A DNA stretch of 61,069 nt from positions 1-61,069 of IMG/VR virus record IMGVR_UViG_3300017917_003797; one strand, given 5' to 3'. Source of the stretch: a virus. Shown one piece after another: positions 44,046 through 49,996 of the stretch (the stretch's first letter is position 1; each line of letters opens with the position of its first letter). A program made the position numbers and the translations under genes. The notes under the pieces are model-generated. The model ran no database searches, was not told where the DNA came from, and saw nothing but the letters and a program-made list of their open reading frames with translations.

Positions 44046-44432
44046 TTATTCTTCCTGCTCTTCTTCTTCCTCTTCCTCTATTATTTCCAATTCTGATATT
44101 ATACCTTCGGTGGTTTCTCCTTCTATTTCATCCCATGAATATTCAACTTTGGTTGAATCCCATAAAGAATTTCTATCAGTGGATATTTTTCCCTCCGCTA
44201 AAAGTTTTATCTCCTCTGATGTGAATTGTCCTTCGGCCATTTCTAAGGCTTCCGTGTAATCAGAAATACCTTCAAAGCTTATTCCGTTCATTACATTTAA
44301 AAAAGATCCTAAAGCAAAGATAGAAGCTTCATTTCTATCTTTCCCTATTCCTGTAACTGTAAAATTAACGTCGGCATCGGGATTAACATGAGCTACCTTC
44401 ATTGTAACTCTGCTCATTTTTTGTGGTTCCAT
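44046..44432 (-). CDS. Hypothetical protein with very acidic C-terminus (128 aa)
   Basis: Starts at 44432 (MEPQKM) or 44417 (MSRVTMKVAHVNPD). The first 60 residues are an alpha/beta segment (MKVAHVNPDADVNFTVTGIG). The last 15 are almost all Glu. A TTTG/TTATAAAA promoter-like sequence lies upstream. No family recognised. Confidence 0.65.
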   Translation of the reverse strand: MEPQKMSRVTMKVAHVNPDADVNFTVTGIGKDRNEASIFALGSFLNVMNGISFEGISDYTEALEMAEGQFTSEEIKLLAEGKISTDRNSLWDSTKVEYSWDEIEGETTEGIISELEIIEEEEEEEQEE

Positions 44433-44504
44433 AATAAAAATTTTATAATTTAGGTTGCAAAGTTAGAGATCAAATGAATAATAAGAAAATGATTTTTTTT
44501 AAAA

Positions 44505-45023
44505 TTACGTTAAAAATTTTAGTATTTTTTCTTTTACTCCTGATTGTTTTATCCCTTCGTTATAAGGTTTTGTTGTCATTACAAAGTTATCTAACTTAGA
44601 AAGATCCATATCATCTACAGCAACCCAATGAGTTACTTCCGGATGATCTTCCAACCATTTTTTAATCTCTATTACTCTGATAGCTTCGTATAGATTTTTC
44701 CATTTAAACATACCGAATCCGCCTTCATCGAAATCTTTCATATTAGGAGTAAGATCTATAGGAGGTTTAATACCTCTAGTAATATACATTTCTCTCATTT
44801 TCTCTAGATTACCCCAGTTTTTCCAATCTGAAGAAACTACTATCTCACATCCTGTCTCTTCTATAATATCGTTTAGTACCTTAACAGCTTTACTATCAAA
44901 ACTATCCATACGTATATCTAATGGAGTTTCAGGATTACTATCGTATCCTTTTTTCTTAAATCGGCCACCCCACTGCGGGGATAAGCAAATTACTCCATCA
45001 TGATCTAAGAATAATACTTTCAT
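44505..45023 (-). CDS. HAD-family phosphatase of the RNA-repair-associated (SAK) type (172 aa)
   Basis: I choose ATG 45023 (MKVLFLDHDGVI) because the longer frame runs into tRNA-Leu. Asp7 and Asp9 in LDHDGV are the HAD nucleophile and acid. The second motif is IVVSSDWKNW, and the later VAVDDMDLS is motif IV. The pattern FDSKAVKVLNDIIEETGCEIVVSS is typical of the small HAD family found in 'Swiss-army-knife' RNA repair proteins. It may remove phosphates from damaged RNA ends, but the substrate is not shown. It lies inside the tRNA island. Confidence 0.75.
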   Translation of the reverse strand: MKVLFLDHDGVICLSPQWGGRFKKKGYDSNPETPLDIRMDSFDSKAVKVLNDIIEETGCEIVVSSDWKNWGNLEKMREMYITRGIKPPIDLTPNMKDFDEGGFGMFKWKNLYEAIRVIEIKKWLEDHPEVTHWVAVDDMDLSKLDNFVMTTKPYNEGIKQSGVKEKILKFLT

Positions 45024-45043
45024 TTTTTTAATTATTAAATGTG

Positions 45044-45123
45044 TACCCTCGGAGAGACTCGAACTCTCACGCTTTCGCACTAGATCCTAAGTCTAGCGTG
45101 TCTACCAATTCCACCACGAGGGC
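45044..45123 (-). tRNA. tRNA-Leu(TAG)
   Basis: Class II tRNA. Acceptor GCCCTCG/CGAGGGT, anticodon loop CTTAGGA in stem CTAGA/TCTAG, variable hairpin, T-loop TTCGAGT, discriminator A. Reads CTA. Confidence 0.93.
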
Positions 45124-45126
45124 AAT

Positions 45127-45407
45127 TGAGGATGAGAAGGCCTCTGTGTTGTAGGATTATGTTCACTTCGGTTTAAGTCCTATTTGCTCAATTCCTTTCT
45201 CAAGGGAACAACACAATATTATTTGCTATCTATGAAGATAAGGCCAGAATTAACCGGTGATAGCTAGCCCCTTTGCCTCGTAATTTATCTCAGGACTTCA
45301 TCTATAGTGCAAGTGTACTTGCATTACCTCATAGAAGGTTCTTCTTATAAATGGGATCTCTCACACGGATTTGTGCCCTGAGGCCATATTATATACATCG
45401 AACTTTT
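45127..45407 (-). ncRNA. Large structured noncoding RNA (about 280 nt) before tRNA-Leu
   Basis: This 280-base gap has no gene but rich pairing on the minus strand. A long-range GGCCTC/GAGGCC helix closes it (45394-45389 with 45143-45138 region). Inside are GCTATC/GATAGC with a CCGG/CTGG cap, GTGTTGT/ACAACAC enclosing a CCTT-GAGA-AAGG hairpin with a GNRA-type loop, GCAAGT/ACTTGC, and CACA/TGTG. A boxA-like signal starts the transcript. I do not recognise RNase P, tmRNA or a group I intron core. A novel phage ncRNA is likely. Confidence 0.6.
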
Positions 45408-45426
45408 CGCAAATATTTCAAAGAAC
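45408..45426 (-). promoter_or_regulatory. boxA-like signal before the 280-nt RNA
   Basis: The minus strand reads GTTCTTTGAAATATTTGCG, immediately downstream of the first initiator tRNA. Best match of the set to rRNA-leader boxA plus flank. Confidence 0.6.
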
Positions 45427-45433
45427 TTATCAG

Positions 45434-45506
45434 TAGCGAGAGCAGGATTCGAACCTGCGTCCTCGGGTTATGAGCCCGCCGAGAAAACCATCTTCTCCAT
45501 CTCGCA
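45434..45506 (-). tRNA. Initiator tRNA-fMet(CAT), copy 1
   Basis: Initiator hallmarks are visible: T-T mismatch at 1-72, A11-T24 in the D-stem, and three G-C pairs next to the anticodon loop CTCATAA (GGG/CCC). Acceptor otherwise GCGAGA/TCTCGC, T-loop TTCGAAT. Confidence 0.9.
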
Positions 45507-45511
45507 ATATA

Positions 45512-45614
45512 GTTGACTTGTCAGTACTCGAAGCTGACCCCTGCGTCCCCTTTCCCCGCCCTCATGTGGACTGTCAGTACTCCGTTCTGCTGTGCACCCC
45601 TACACCATAGCCAA
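45512..45614 (-). tRNA. Non-canonical tRNA-like gene, 103 nt
   Basis: The acceptor TTGGCTA pairs with AAGTCAA (6 of 7), the D-arm is GTGT-AGGGGT-GCAC, and the T-arm is TCAGC-TTCGAGT-ACTGA. Between D and T arms lie about 50 G-rich bases instead of the usual 25-40, without a clear anticodon stem; CATGAG occurs there. It may be a decayed, intron-bearing or specialised tRNA. Confidence 0.5.
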
Positions 45615-45663
45615 TCGGTAGTTTCGAACCTACCAGTCTCAAGTTAATTACTCTTGAGGTTTG
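45615..45663 (-). other. T-arm-like hairpin and spacer
   Basis: The minus strand holds CTCAAG/CTTGAG and GGTAG-GTTCGAAA-CTACC hairpins. It resembles the 3' part of a tRNA whose 5' half is missing; the presumptive acceptor overlaps the next tRNA-like gene. Confidence 0.4.
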
Positions 45664-45759
45664 TAGCGATAGAGGGATTCGAACCTTTGAAAGAATCTCA
45701 TGAAATCCTTTCCTCTGCTCCGATGCTCATGACTGCAATCGGATCTCCAAGATATCGCC
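45664..45759 (-). tRNA. Non-canonical tRNA-like gene, 96 nt
   Basis: The acceptor GGCGATA pairs with TATCGCT and a T-loop TTCGAAT is present, but the T-stem is disrupted. Two internal hairpins, TCCGAT/ATCGGA and AAAGGATT/GATTCTTT, both carry TCATGA(G) in their loops. It does not fit a normal D/anticodon layout. Confidence 0.5.
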
Positions 45760-45765
45760 ATTTAG

Positions 45766-45838
45766 TAGCGGGGGCAGGACTCGAACCTGCGACCTCTGGG
45801 TTATGAGCCCAGCGAGCTACCAACCGCTCCACCCCACA
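45766..45838 (-). tRNA. Initiator tRNA-fMet(CAT), copy 2
   Basis: It has the same initiator hallmarks as copy 1: T-T mismatch at 1-72, A11-T24 in GAGC/GCTC, and CTGGG/CCCAG around loop CTCATAA. Acceptor GTGGGG/CCCCGC. Two initiator tRNAs in one phage is unusual. Confidence 0.9.
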
Positions 45839-45843
45839 ATGTG

Positions 45844-45917
45844 CGGTCCTAGCGGGACTCGAACCCGCGATCTCCGCCGTGACAGGGCGGCGTCCACTCC
45901 AACTGGACTGTAGGACC
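45844..45917 (-). tRNA. tRNA-Asp(GTC)
   Basis: Acceptor GGTCCTA/TAGGACC, anticodon loop CTGTCAC in stem CCGCC/GGCGG, T-loop TTCGAGT, discriminator G as usual for Asp. Confidence 0.94.
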
Positions 45918-45925
45918 TTAATTGG

Positions 45926-45997
45926 TAGTCCCTAGGGGAATCGAACCCCTCTTTCTAGGATGAAAACCTAACGTCCTAACCGATAGACGAAGGGACC
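45926..45997 (-). tRNA. tRNA-Glu(TTC)
   Basis: Acceptor GGTCCCT/AGGGACT, anticodon loop TTTTCAT in stem TTAGG/CCTAG, T-loop TTCGATT, discriminator A. First tRNA of this sub-array, directly after a boxA-like signal. Confidence 0.93.
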
Positions 45998-46012
45998 GTA
46001 ATTTCAAAGAGC
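45996..46012 (-). promoter_or_regulatory. boxA-like signal before tRNA-Glu
   Basis: The minus strand reads GCTCTTTGAAATTACGG, whose first 11 bases match the boxA consensus at nearly every place. It lies 10 bases past a terminator hairpin. Confidence 0.6.
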
Positions 46013-46021
46013 GTATAAAAC

Positions 46022-46050
46022 AAAAAAACCTCTGAGGTTATCAGAGGTTT
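46022..46050 (-). terminator. Hairpin terminator before the tRNA-Glu array
   Basis: AAACCTCTGA and TCAGAGGTTT form a 10-bp stem with a 5-base loop, followed by TTTTG on the minus strand. Confidence 0.8.
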
Positions 46051-46071
46051 AAATTATATCGTTATATTAAT

Positions 46072-46149
46072 TTAATTCCTCTGACACTTTCCAATATCCT
46101 CAAGACGATCGAGTTGAACCTCTGTTGCGATATTTAGAAATTGTTGCAT
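46072..46149 (-). CDS. Possible leader peptide (25 aa) before terminator and tRNA array
   Basis: ATG 46149 to TAA 46072 encodes MQQFLNIATEVQLDRLED then IGKCQRN. It lies 22 bases before the terminator stem and just after a promoter-like sequence. It could also be part of a small RNA. Confidence 0.4.
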   Translation of the reverse strand: MQQFLNIATEVQLDRLEDIGKCQRN

Positions 46150-46162
46150 TGAATTTTTCTTT

Positions 46163-46199
46163 GTTTTATTTATATACTCCAAATGTACAGAAAAGTTTC
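46163..46199 (-). promoter_or_regulatory. Promoter-like sequence before leader 2
   Basis: The minus strand reads GAAACTTTTCTGTACATTTG then GAGTATATAAAT. It matches the upstream regions of 33694-33951 and of the Y-RNA operon (GAAACTTTATCTAAATTT, TATATTA). Confidence 0.55.
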
Positions 46200-46228
46200 T
46201 TATTAAAAAAACGATTTCTGATTTTTTT

Positions 46229-46507
46229 TTACAAATTCCAAGCTGGATTAGCTACAATTAGCATACCTCCTTCAACTCTTGGTATTTGTTTAGTTGAATA
46301 AACATCATCATATTGGATTTGATCCGGATAGAACTTTTGTCCTTGGAACATGATGTAATTTTCTTCATCTTTACCTCTGTGACTCCATCCTTGACCTCTC
46401 ATTTGATCATGAGCAGCATCATCAACAGTAGGTCTACCAAAAAGAGAATCCCAGAATCCTTCGTTGATTTTAGATGTATTATCTTTATATTTCTTTAGAT
46501 GCTTCAT
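46229..46507 (-). CDS. Hypothetical protein with capsid-targeting-like leader (92 aa)
   Basis: The start MKHLKKYKDNTSKINEGF resembles the leader shared by packaged-protein candidates here. The rest is Gly/Asp/Tyr-rich without a known motif (WDSLFGRPTVDDAAHDQMRG, split by context). It lies between two tRNA sub-arrays. An internal head protein role is inferred from the leader. Confidence 0.65.
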   Translation of the reverse strand: MKHLKKYKDNTSKINEGFWDSLFGRPTVDDAAHDQMRGQGWSHRGKDEENYIMFQGQKFYPDQIQYDDVYSTKQIPRVEGGMLIVANPAWNL

Positions 46508-46547
46508 TTCTTTTTTTTTAATATATATATCTGTATATTAAAAAAAG

Positions 46548-46650
46548 TACAAGAGGCTGGACTTGAACCAGCATGAACTTTCGTTCTCGGGCATGCCACC
46601 CTAGCGTCTATCCATCGGACCATAAAAGATCTCGCTTCCGCCACTCTTAT
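46548..46650 (-). tRNA. Non-canonical class-II tRNA-like gene, 103 nt
   Basis: Acceptor ATAAGAG/CTCTTGT, T-arm GCTGG-TTCAAGT-CCAGC and variable hairpin GAAC-GAAA-GTTC are intact. The D region is Leu-like (TGGCGGAA then TGGATAGACGC) with about 21 extra bases inside the D-loop. The anticodon loop would be TGGCATG, lacking T33. Possibly a specialised or decayed Leu-type tRNA. Confidence 0.55.
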
Positions 46651-46653
46651 ATA

Positions 46654-46752
46654 TACAAGAGACAGGATTCGAACCTGCGGTCATCAGGGTATAGGACTAT
46701 GTTCCACCCTTCAGACTATTCATAGTTAGCATTTCCTCTCTGCCACTCTTGT
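46654..46752 (-). tRNA. Non-canonical class-II tRNA-like gene, 99 nt
   Basis: Acceptor ACAAGAG/CTCTTGT, a Ser-like D-arm GCAGAGAGGAAATGC and T-loop TTCGAAT are clear. The middle part is about 14 bases too long and offers competing stems, ACTATG/CATAGT and GGGT/ACCC, with no normal anticodon arm. Confidence 0.55.
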
Positions 46753-46757
46753 ATTTG

Positions 46758-46840
46758 TACCCGGAGAGGGACTTGAACCCTCACGACCAATGGCCAACGG
46801 ATTTTAAGTCCGTCTTGTCTACCTATTCCAACATCCGGGC
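46758..46840 (-). tRNA. tRNA-Leu(TAA)
   Basis: Class II tRNA. Acceptor GCCCGGA/TCCGGGT, anticodon loop CTTAAAA in stem ACGGA/TCCGT, T-loop TTCAAGT, discriminator A. Reads TTA. Confidence 0.93.
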
Positions 46841-46849
46841 AGACTTTTG

Positions 46850-46923
46850 TGGTCCCTCACGGGCTCGAACCGTGGACCTACTGATTATGAGTCAGTTGCT
46901 CTAACCTACTGAGCTAAGGGACC
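46850..46923 (-). tRNA. tRNA with CAT anticodon (elongator Met or Ile2)
   Basis: Acceptor GGTCCCT/AGGGACC fully paired, anticodon loop CTCATAA in stem ACTGA/TCAGT, T-loop TTCGAGC, discriminator A. It lacks initiator features. Because tRNA-Ile(TAT) follows, this one is more likely elongator Met. Confidence 0.9.
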
Positions 46924-46927
46924 TAAG

Positions 46928-47001
46928 TAGAGACTATGGGAGTCGAACCCATGACCGCATGCGTATAAGGCATGTGCTCTAACCAATTGAGCTAAGTCTC
47001 T
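46928..47001 (-). tRNA. tRNA-Ile(TAT)
   Basis: Acceptor AGAGACT/AGTCTCT, anticodon loop CTTATAC in stem CATGC/GCATG, T-loop TTCGACT, discriminator A. TAT anticodons for ATA codons are rare in bacteria, which normally use lysidine-CAT. Confidence 0.92.
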
Positions 47002-47006
47002 ATGGT

Positions 47007-47065
47007 CGGAGGGATTTAAAGATGTCATCCTTTAAATTCTTCACTGTTTGACCTTACAGCCTCCG
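47007..47065 (-). ncRNA. Small three-way-junction RNA between tRNA-Pro and tRNA-Ile
   Basis: CGGAGG pairs with CCTCCG at the ends. Inside are CTGT-8-ACAG and ATTTAAAG-8-CTTTAAAT hairpins (4 and 8 bp). It is 59 nt long, looks like a tRNA lacking one arm, and has no T-loop. Function unknown. Confidence 0.5.
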
Positions 47066-47068
47066 TAG

Positions 47069-47141
47069 TCGGGATACCAGGACTCGAACCTGGGGCCTCC
47101 TGGTCCCAAACCAGGCGATCTACCAACTGATCTACATCCCG
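47069..47141 (-). tRNA. tRNA-Pro(TGG)
   Basis: Acceptor CGGGATG/TATCCCG, anticodon loop TTTGGGA in stem CCTGG/CCAGG, T-loop TTCGAGT, discriminator A. Reads CCA. Confidence 0.94.
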
Positions 47142-47308
47142 AAATTGTATGTCTTTAAGTATCACCAGAACATACAAACTGTGCCAACCAACGATTTGGA
47201 GAATAAGTGTGCATATCATTAAAGAATACCGAGATATCCTACCTGTCTACGGTGTAGAGGCCTATTCCATCTTCGATCCATACCCAGCGCTAGATAGAGG
47301 GATTTGTG
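47142..47308 (-). ncRNA. Structured noncoding RNA between tRNA-Arg and tRNA-Pro
   Basis: No gene is seen in 167 bases. The minus strand has TGTATGT/ACATACA near its end and several weaker helices, and is richer in GC than nearby intergenic DNA. A TTATTCTCC segment recalls the Y-RNA-like 3' loop, but no GAAGCGG partner is found. Confidence 0.45.
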
Positions 47309-47382
47309 TGATCCGAGCAGGATTCGAACCTGCGACCTACTGCTTAGAAGGCAGTTGCTCTATCCAGCTGAGCTATCGGACC
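47309..47382 (-). tRNA. tRNA-Arg(TCT)
   Basis: Acceptor GGTCCGA/TCGGATC, anticodon loop CTTCTAA in stem ACTGC/GCAGT, T-loop TTCGAAT, discriminator A. Reads AGA. Confidence 0.94.
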
Positions 47383-47385
47383 AAT

Positions 47386-47474
47386 TGGCGGAGAGGGAGG
47401 GATTCGAACCCCCGGTAACTTTCGCTACGCCGGTTTTCAAGACCGGTGCATTAAACCAGCTCTGCCACCTCTCC
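47386..47474 (-). tRNA. tRNA-Ser(TGA)
   Basis: Class II tRNA. Acceptor GGAGAGG/CCTCTCC, anticodon loop CTTGAAA in stem CCGGT/ACCGG, long variable arm, T-loop TTCGAAT, discriminator G. The next bases are CCA (47388-47386), so the CCA end may be encoded here. Confidence 0.93.
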
Positions 47475-47480
47475 AATTCA

Positions 47481-47497
47481 TCATTATTTCAAAGACC
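47481..47497 (-). promoter_or_regulatory. boxA-like signal before tRNA-Ser(TGA)
   Basis: The minus strand reads GGTCTTTGAAATAATGA, matching TCTTTGAAATA of the other sites, immediately after a terminator hairpin. Confidence 0.55.
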
Positions 47498-47499
47498 AT

Positions 47500-47533
47500 A
47501 AAAAAACCGGGACTTTTAAAGGTCCCGGTTTTA
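47500..47533 (-). terminator. Hairpin terminator before the tRNA-Ser array
   Basis: AAAACCGGGAC and GTCCCGGTTTT (with a CTTTAAAA-type loop) form an 11-bp stem followed by TTT on the minus strand. Confidence 0.8.
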
Positions 47534-47552
47534 GTTTAGTATATATTGAAAA

Positions 47553-47627
47553 CTAACACAGGACCTTTAGAGATCGTCTTATCGACGGTCTTGATATTAA
47601 AGGTAATATGTTGTTTAGGTTTTTCAT
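47553..47627 (-). CDS. Possible leader peptide (24 aa) before terminator and tRNA array
   Basis: ATG 47627 to TAG 47553 encodes MKNLNNILPLISRPSIRR then SLKVLC. It ends 20 bases before the terminator, like leaders 1 and 2. Coding status is uncertain. Confidence 0.4.
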   Translation of the reverse strand: MKNLNNILPLISRPSIRRSLKVLC

Positions 47628-47634
47628 ATATCTG

Positions 47635-47670
47635 TTATATATCGTTCCTTTTGTTTTGTTTCACAAATAT
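47635..47670 (-). promoter_or_regulatory. Promoter-like sequence before leader 3
   Basis: ATATTTGTGAAACAA, 13 bases, GATATATAA on the minus strand, the same pair of blocks and spacing as at 43958-43998. Confidence 0.55.
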
Positions 47671-47708
47671 AGATCTTTTTATTTGATAAAAAAAATGATT
47701 CTCTGAAA

Positions 47709-48638
47709 TTATTTATCTTTTTTTCCAAATACTGAGCTCCATATATGTTTGCTCTTATCTGCTATTATTTTTCCGGTAGGAGCTATTCTATCCTGTGCAG
47801 CTTTAAGAGCATCTGCAGAGTCCTTATTTAATCTAGCCCCAAATATTGTAGATTTTCTTATTCCTTTATCTATAATGTTTGATAATTTTTCCATTCCGTC
47901 CTCTATAGTTTTAACAATAGGAACTTTTAAATTCTCGAGTGTATTAGAACAAACTTTATAAAAGTCTTCGATATTCTGTCCAACCTTTACTGATTTTAGA
48001 TTTAGGTCCTTCGCAGTTTTATAAATACAATCTTCTAAAAAATTGGGTATAGTTTTAAAGGAAGTTGGCGAGGATTTATAAGCAGCAACAGTTAAAATAG
48101 AAACTGCTTCTGAAGCTTTAGGTGAAGAATCTGCTAATGTGTATAATTCCTTCATTACTTTCTTAAATAATCCAGCGGGATCTTCTTTCATATTGTTGAA
48201 AGGCTCTGCTCCTTTATTGTTGAAATAGATATTCATTCTATTGAAGGTATATCCTACACTAACCCCAGCAGTTATAGAACCCTCATTTAAATAAGAGAAT
48301 ATCGAGGAGGTCAAAGAAACTATGCCATTGAAAACTGCTTCTGAAACGATATAAATTCCTTCATCAGTAAAAACTAATGTTTTATCTTTCTTAGATGCAA
48401 TTTTACTTAACACATCTCCATATTCTTTATTTTTTTCTGCCACATTCTTAGCATAAGCTTCCATCCCACTTCCTACACAAAAAAATGTATATTGATTTTT
48501 ATTAATAGTAAGGCTTCTTAAATCTTTTATTGTTCTGAAGACAAGTTTATTGTCCATATCAAAAAGATTCTTTTTATTCTCTGGTTTATTCTCTTCTTCG
48601 AATAAAACAAAATCATTAAAGTTTAACAGGTTATCCAT
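47709..48638 (-). CDS. Candidate internal head protein with leader (309 aa)
   Basis: The N-terminus MDNLLNFNDFVLFEEEN resembles the capsid-targeting-like leader. The rest is alpha/beta with a soluble, moderately hydrophobic core (SIFSYLNEGSITAGVSVGYTF) and a helical C-terminus that ends in basic residues (SSVFGKKDK). No catalytic motif is seen. It is followed four bases later by the acidic 97-aa gene upstream. Packaging in the head is inferred from the leader only. Confidence 0.65.
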   Translation of the reverse strand: MDNLLNFNDFVLFEEENKPENKKNLFDMDNKLVFRTIKDLRSLTINKNQYTFFCVGSGMEAYAKNVAEKNKEYGDVLSKIASKKDKTLVFTDEGIYIVSEAVFNGIVSLTSSIFSYLNEGSITAGVSVGYTFNRMNIYFNNKGAEPFNNMKEDPAGLFKKVMKELYTLADSSPKASEAVSILTVAAYKSSPTSFKTIPNFLEDCIYKTAKDLNLKSVKVGQNIEDFYKVCSNTLENLKVPIVKTIEDGMEKLSNIIDKGIRKSTIFGARLNKDSADALKAAQDRIAPTGKIIADKSKHIWSSVFGKKDK

Positions 48639-48642
48639 TTAA

Positions 48643-48936
48643 TTAAATTACGTAAAATAGAACTTTATGAAGGTCAGGAATATAAATTCTTTTAAATTTA
48701 CCTAGATATCCTGATATATCCTCTGCATTTTCTTCGTCCTCTAAATCTGATACAATGTAAAATGCGGAGGAATCAATAAAATCTTGTGCTTTAGAATCAT
48801 AAAAAAATATATCATCGGATTCTGCATCCTCTGATTCTTCTTCGTATGATGATTCATCATCGAGTCCTATGCAATCACACAATTCTGGTTCTTCGTATTT
48901 AAATTCATCGTACCCAGAATAGATCTTAATAGACAT
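48643..48936 (-). CDS. Hypothetical acidic protein (97 aa)
   Basis: About one third of the residues are Asp or Glu (EESEDAESDDIFF). The C-terminal YIPDLHKVLFYVI is hydrophobic. It is one base from the next gene. Anti-restriction DNA mimicry would be a guess from acidity alone, so none is claimed. Confidence 0.6.
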   Translation of the reverse strand: MSIKIYSGYDEFKYEEPELCDCIGLDDESSYEEESEDAESDDIFFYDSKAQDFIDSSAFYIVSDLEDEENAEDISGYLGKFKRIYIPDLHKVLFYVI

Positions 48937-48937
48937 T

Positions 48938-49297
48938 TTATCCCTCTATAAGAACTTTTTTAAGTTCATACGCTCCAGCGGTTTCTGGTATTTCGTCGTA
49001 ATATCCAACGAAAGAATATTCTTTTCCGTCAGAGCTTGAATCTGGTATCATCTCGATAGAGCTGATCATTTTTTTACCTACGTATTCAGGATCTACTGCA
49101 TGACCTATTGTAGCAGTAACTTCCTCTCCGTCAAGATTAACAAATTTTACTATATAGTCACCCTCCTCCTCTTCTTTTGTTGGAATAAAGTCTACAGACT
49201 CGGTTTCAAAATTACCGGTTCCTTCCATAGGAATCTCTCTTCCTACTTGTGGTTCAACTTCACCGACAAAGTTCTCGTATATTCTAAGGTATTTCAT
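48938..49297 (-). CDS. Hypothetical protein with capsid-targeting-like leader (119 aa)
   Basis: The start MKYLRIYENFVGEVEPQVG is the clearest leader of the set, with Y-E-N-F and a following Glu. The body is beta-rich and acidic (GDYIVKFVNLDGEEVTATIG). A cleavage after VGE, as by T4 gp21-type protease, would be possible. Probably a packaged protein. Confidence 0.65.
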   Translation of the reverse strand: MKYLRIYENFVGEVEPQVGREIPMEGTGNFETESVDFIPTKEEEEGDYIVKFVNLDGEEVTATIGHAVDPEYVGKKMISSIEMIPDSSSDGKEYSFVGYYDEIPETAGAYELKKVLIEG

Positions 49298-49318
49298 CTT
49301 TTTATATTATATATCTTT

Positions 49319-49465
49319 TTATCTGCCCTGAGATTTATAAGCCTTTTTATAGTGCTTAGCTTTTTTACTTACACTTGTTTTACACTTAGAGTGTATGCCT
49401 GGTCTTTTCTTTTTAGCCTTTCTTATGTGGCTTTTTGATGAGTCTGAGGATTTAGGTTTTGCCAT
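49319..49465 (-). CDS. Small very basic protein (48 aa)
   Basis: ATG 49465 to TAA 49319. It begins MAKPKSSDSSKSHIRK and ends KAYKSQGR, with KRPGIHSKCKTSVSKKAKHYKK between. This Lys-rich form with a C-terminal QGR recalls a small conserved phage protein seen in many large phages (from memory). The stop of the next gene overlaps its ATG. Confidence 0.7.
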   Translation of the reverse strand: MAKPKSSDSSKSHIRKAKKKRPGIHSKCKTSVSKKAKHYKKAYKSQGR

Positions 49466-49647
49466 TACTTAGATTTTATTTTATCTTTTGATCCTATTGA
49501 GGATTCAAATATTACTCTTTGAATAATATCGTAAAATTTCTTTTTTCTTATTGGATCATCAGATATGGAACTGTTAACAACAAAAAGCTTTATGTCGTTT
49601 CTTGTTTTTTCTGATAGTATATCCAAAACCTTAATTTGATCTTCCAT
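49465..49647 (-). CDS. Hypothetical helical protein (60 aa)
   Basis: A small helical protein (MEDQIKVLDILSEKTRN) without known motif. Its stop overlaps the start of the basic 48-aa gene by one base, indicating coupling. Confidence 0.55.
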   Translation of the reverse strand: MEDQIKVLDILSEKTRNDIKLFVVNSSISDDPIRKKKFYDIIQRVIFESSIGSKDKIKSK

Positions 49648-49660
49648 ATTTTAAAATATT

Positions 49661-49912
49661 TTATATAGATCCTATGTAGCCTCTCTGGTTAAACATATTT
49701 TGATTTACCCTTATTGTTGATCCATCCTCTACAGATCTTAATAGTAAGGAATATTCATCTACTCTATCTACAATAAAAGGTCCTCCTAAATAAGTTAATT
49801 TGTCGCCAATTTTAAGGTTTGTTAATGGAAATGACTCACCATATTTTTTTATCGGCTCATTTCTTTCCATATCTATAACATTGTAACTTTCGAATGTCTT
49901 TATATTTTTCAT
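49661..49912 (-). CDS. Hypothetical protein with capsid-targeting-like leader (83 aa)
   Basis: I choose ATG 49912 (MKNIKTFESYNVIDME), which gives a leader like its neighbours; an upstream ATG at 49945 adds 11 unlikely residues. The body is a small beta barrel (GDKLTYLGGPFIVDRVDEYS), similar to SH3-type folds. Packaged protein inferred. Confidence 0.6.
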   Translation of the reverse strand: MKNIKTFESYNVIDMERNEPIKKYGESFPLTNLKIGDKLTYLGGPFIVDRVDEYSLLLRSVEDGSTIRVNQNMFNQRGYIGSI

Positions 49913-49945
49913 ATAAGTATTTATCCTATTTGTAGAAAAAAACAC

Positions 49946-49972
49946 AAAAAAAATCCCTATTTCTAGGGATTT
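49946..49972 (-). terminator. Terminator after the Ro60-like gene
   Basis: AAATCCCTA and TAGGGATTT form a 9-bp stem followed by TTTTTTG on the minus strand, 25 bases past the TROVE gene stop. Confidence 0.85.
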
Positions 49973-49996
49973 AAATTTATTGGTTTAATTATATGA

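Noticed and set aside
45127-45407. RNase P RNA or tmRNA in the 280-nt gap
   Set aside because: I see neither the conserved core of RNase P RNA nor a tag reading frame and tRNA-like ends of tmRNA.
47149-47501. Plus-strand frames over tRNA-Arg and tRNA-Ser
   Set aside because: They cross intact tRNAs; the apparent coding pattern comes from tRNA sequence.
48643-48936. Acidic 97-aa protein as a DNA mimic anti-restriction protein
   Set aside because: Acidity alone is not evidence; no family match is visible.
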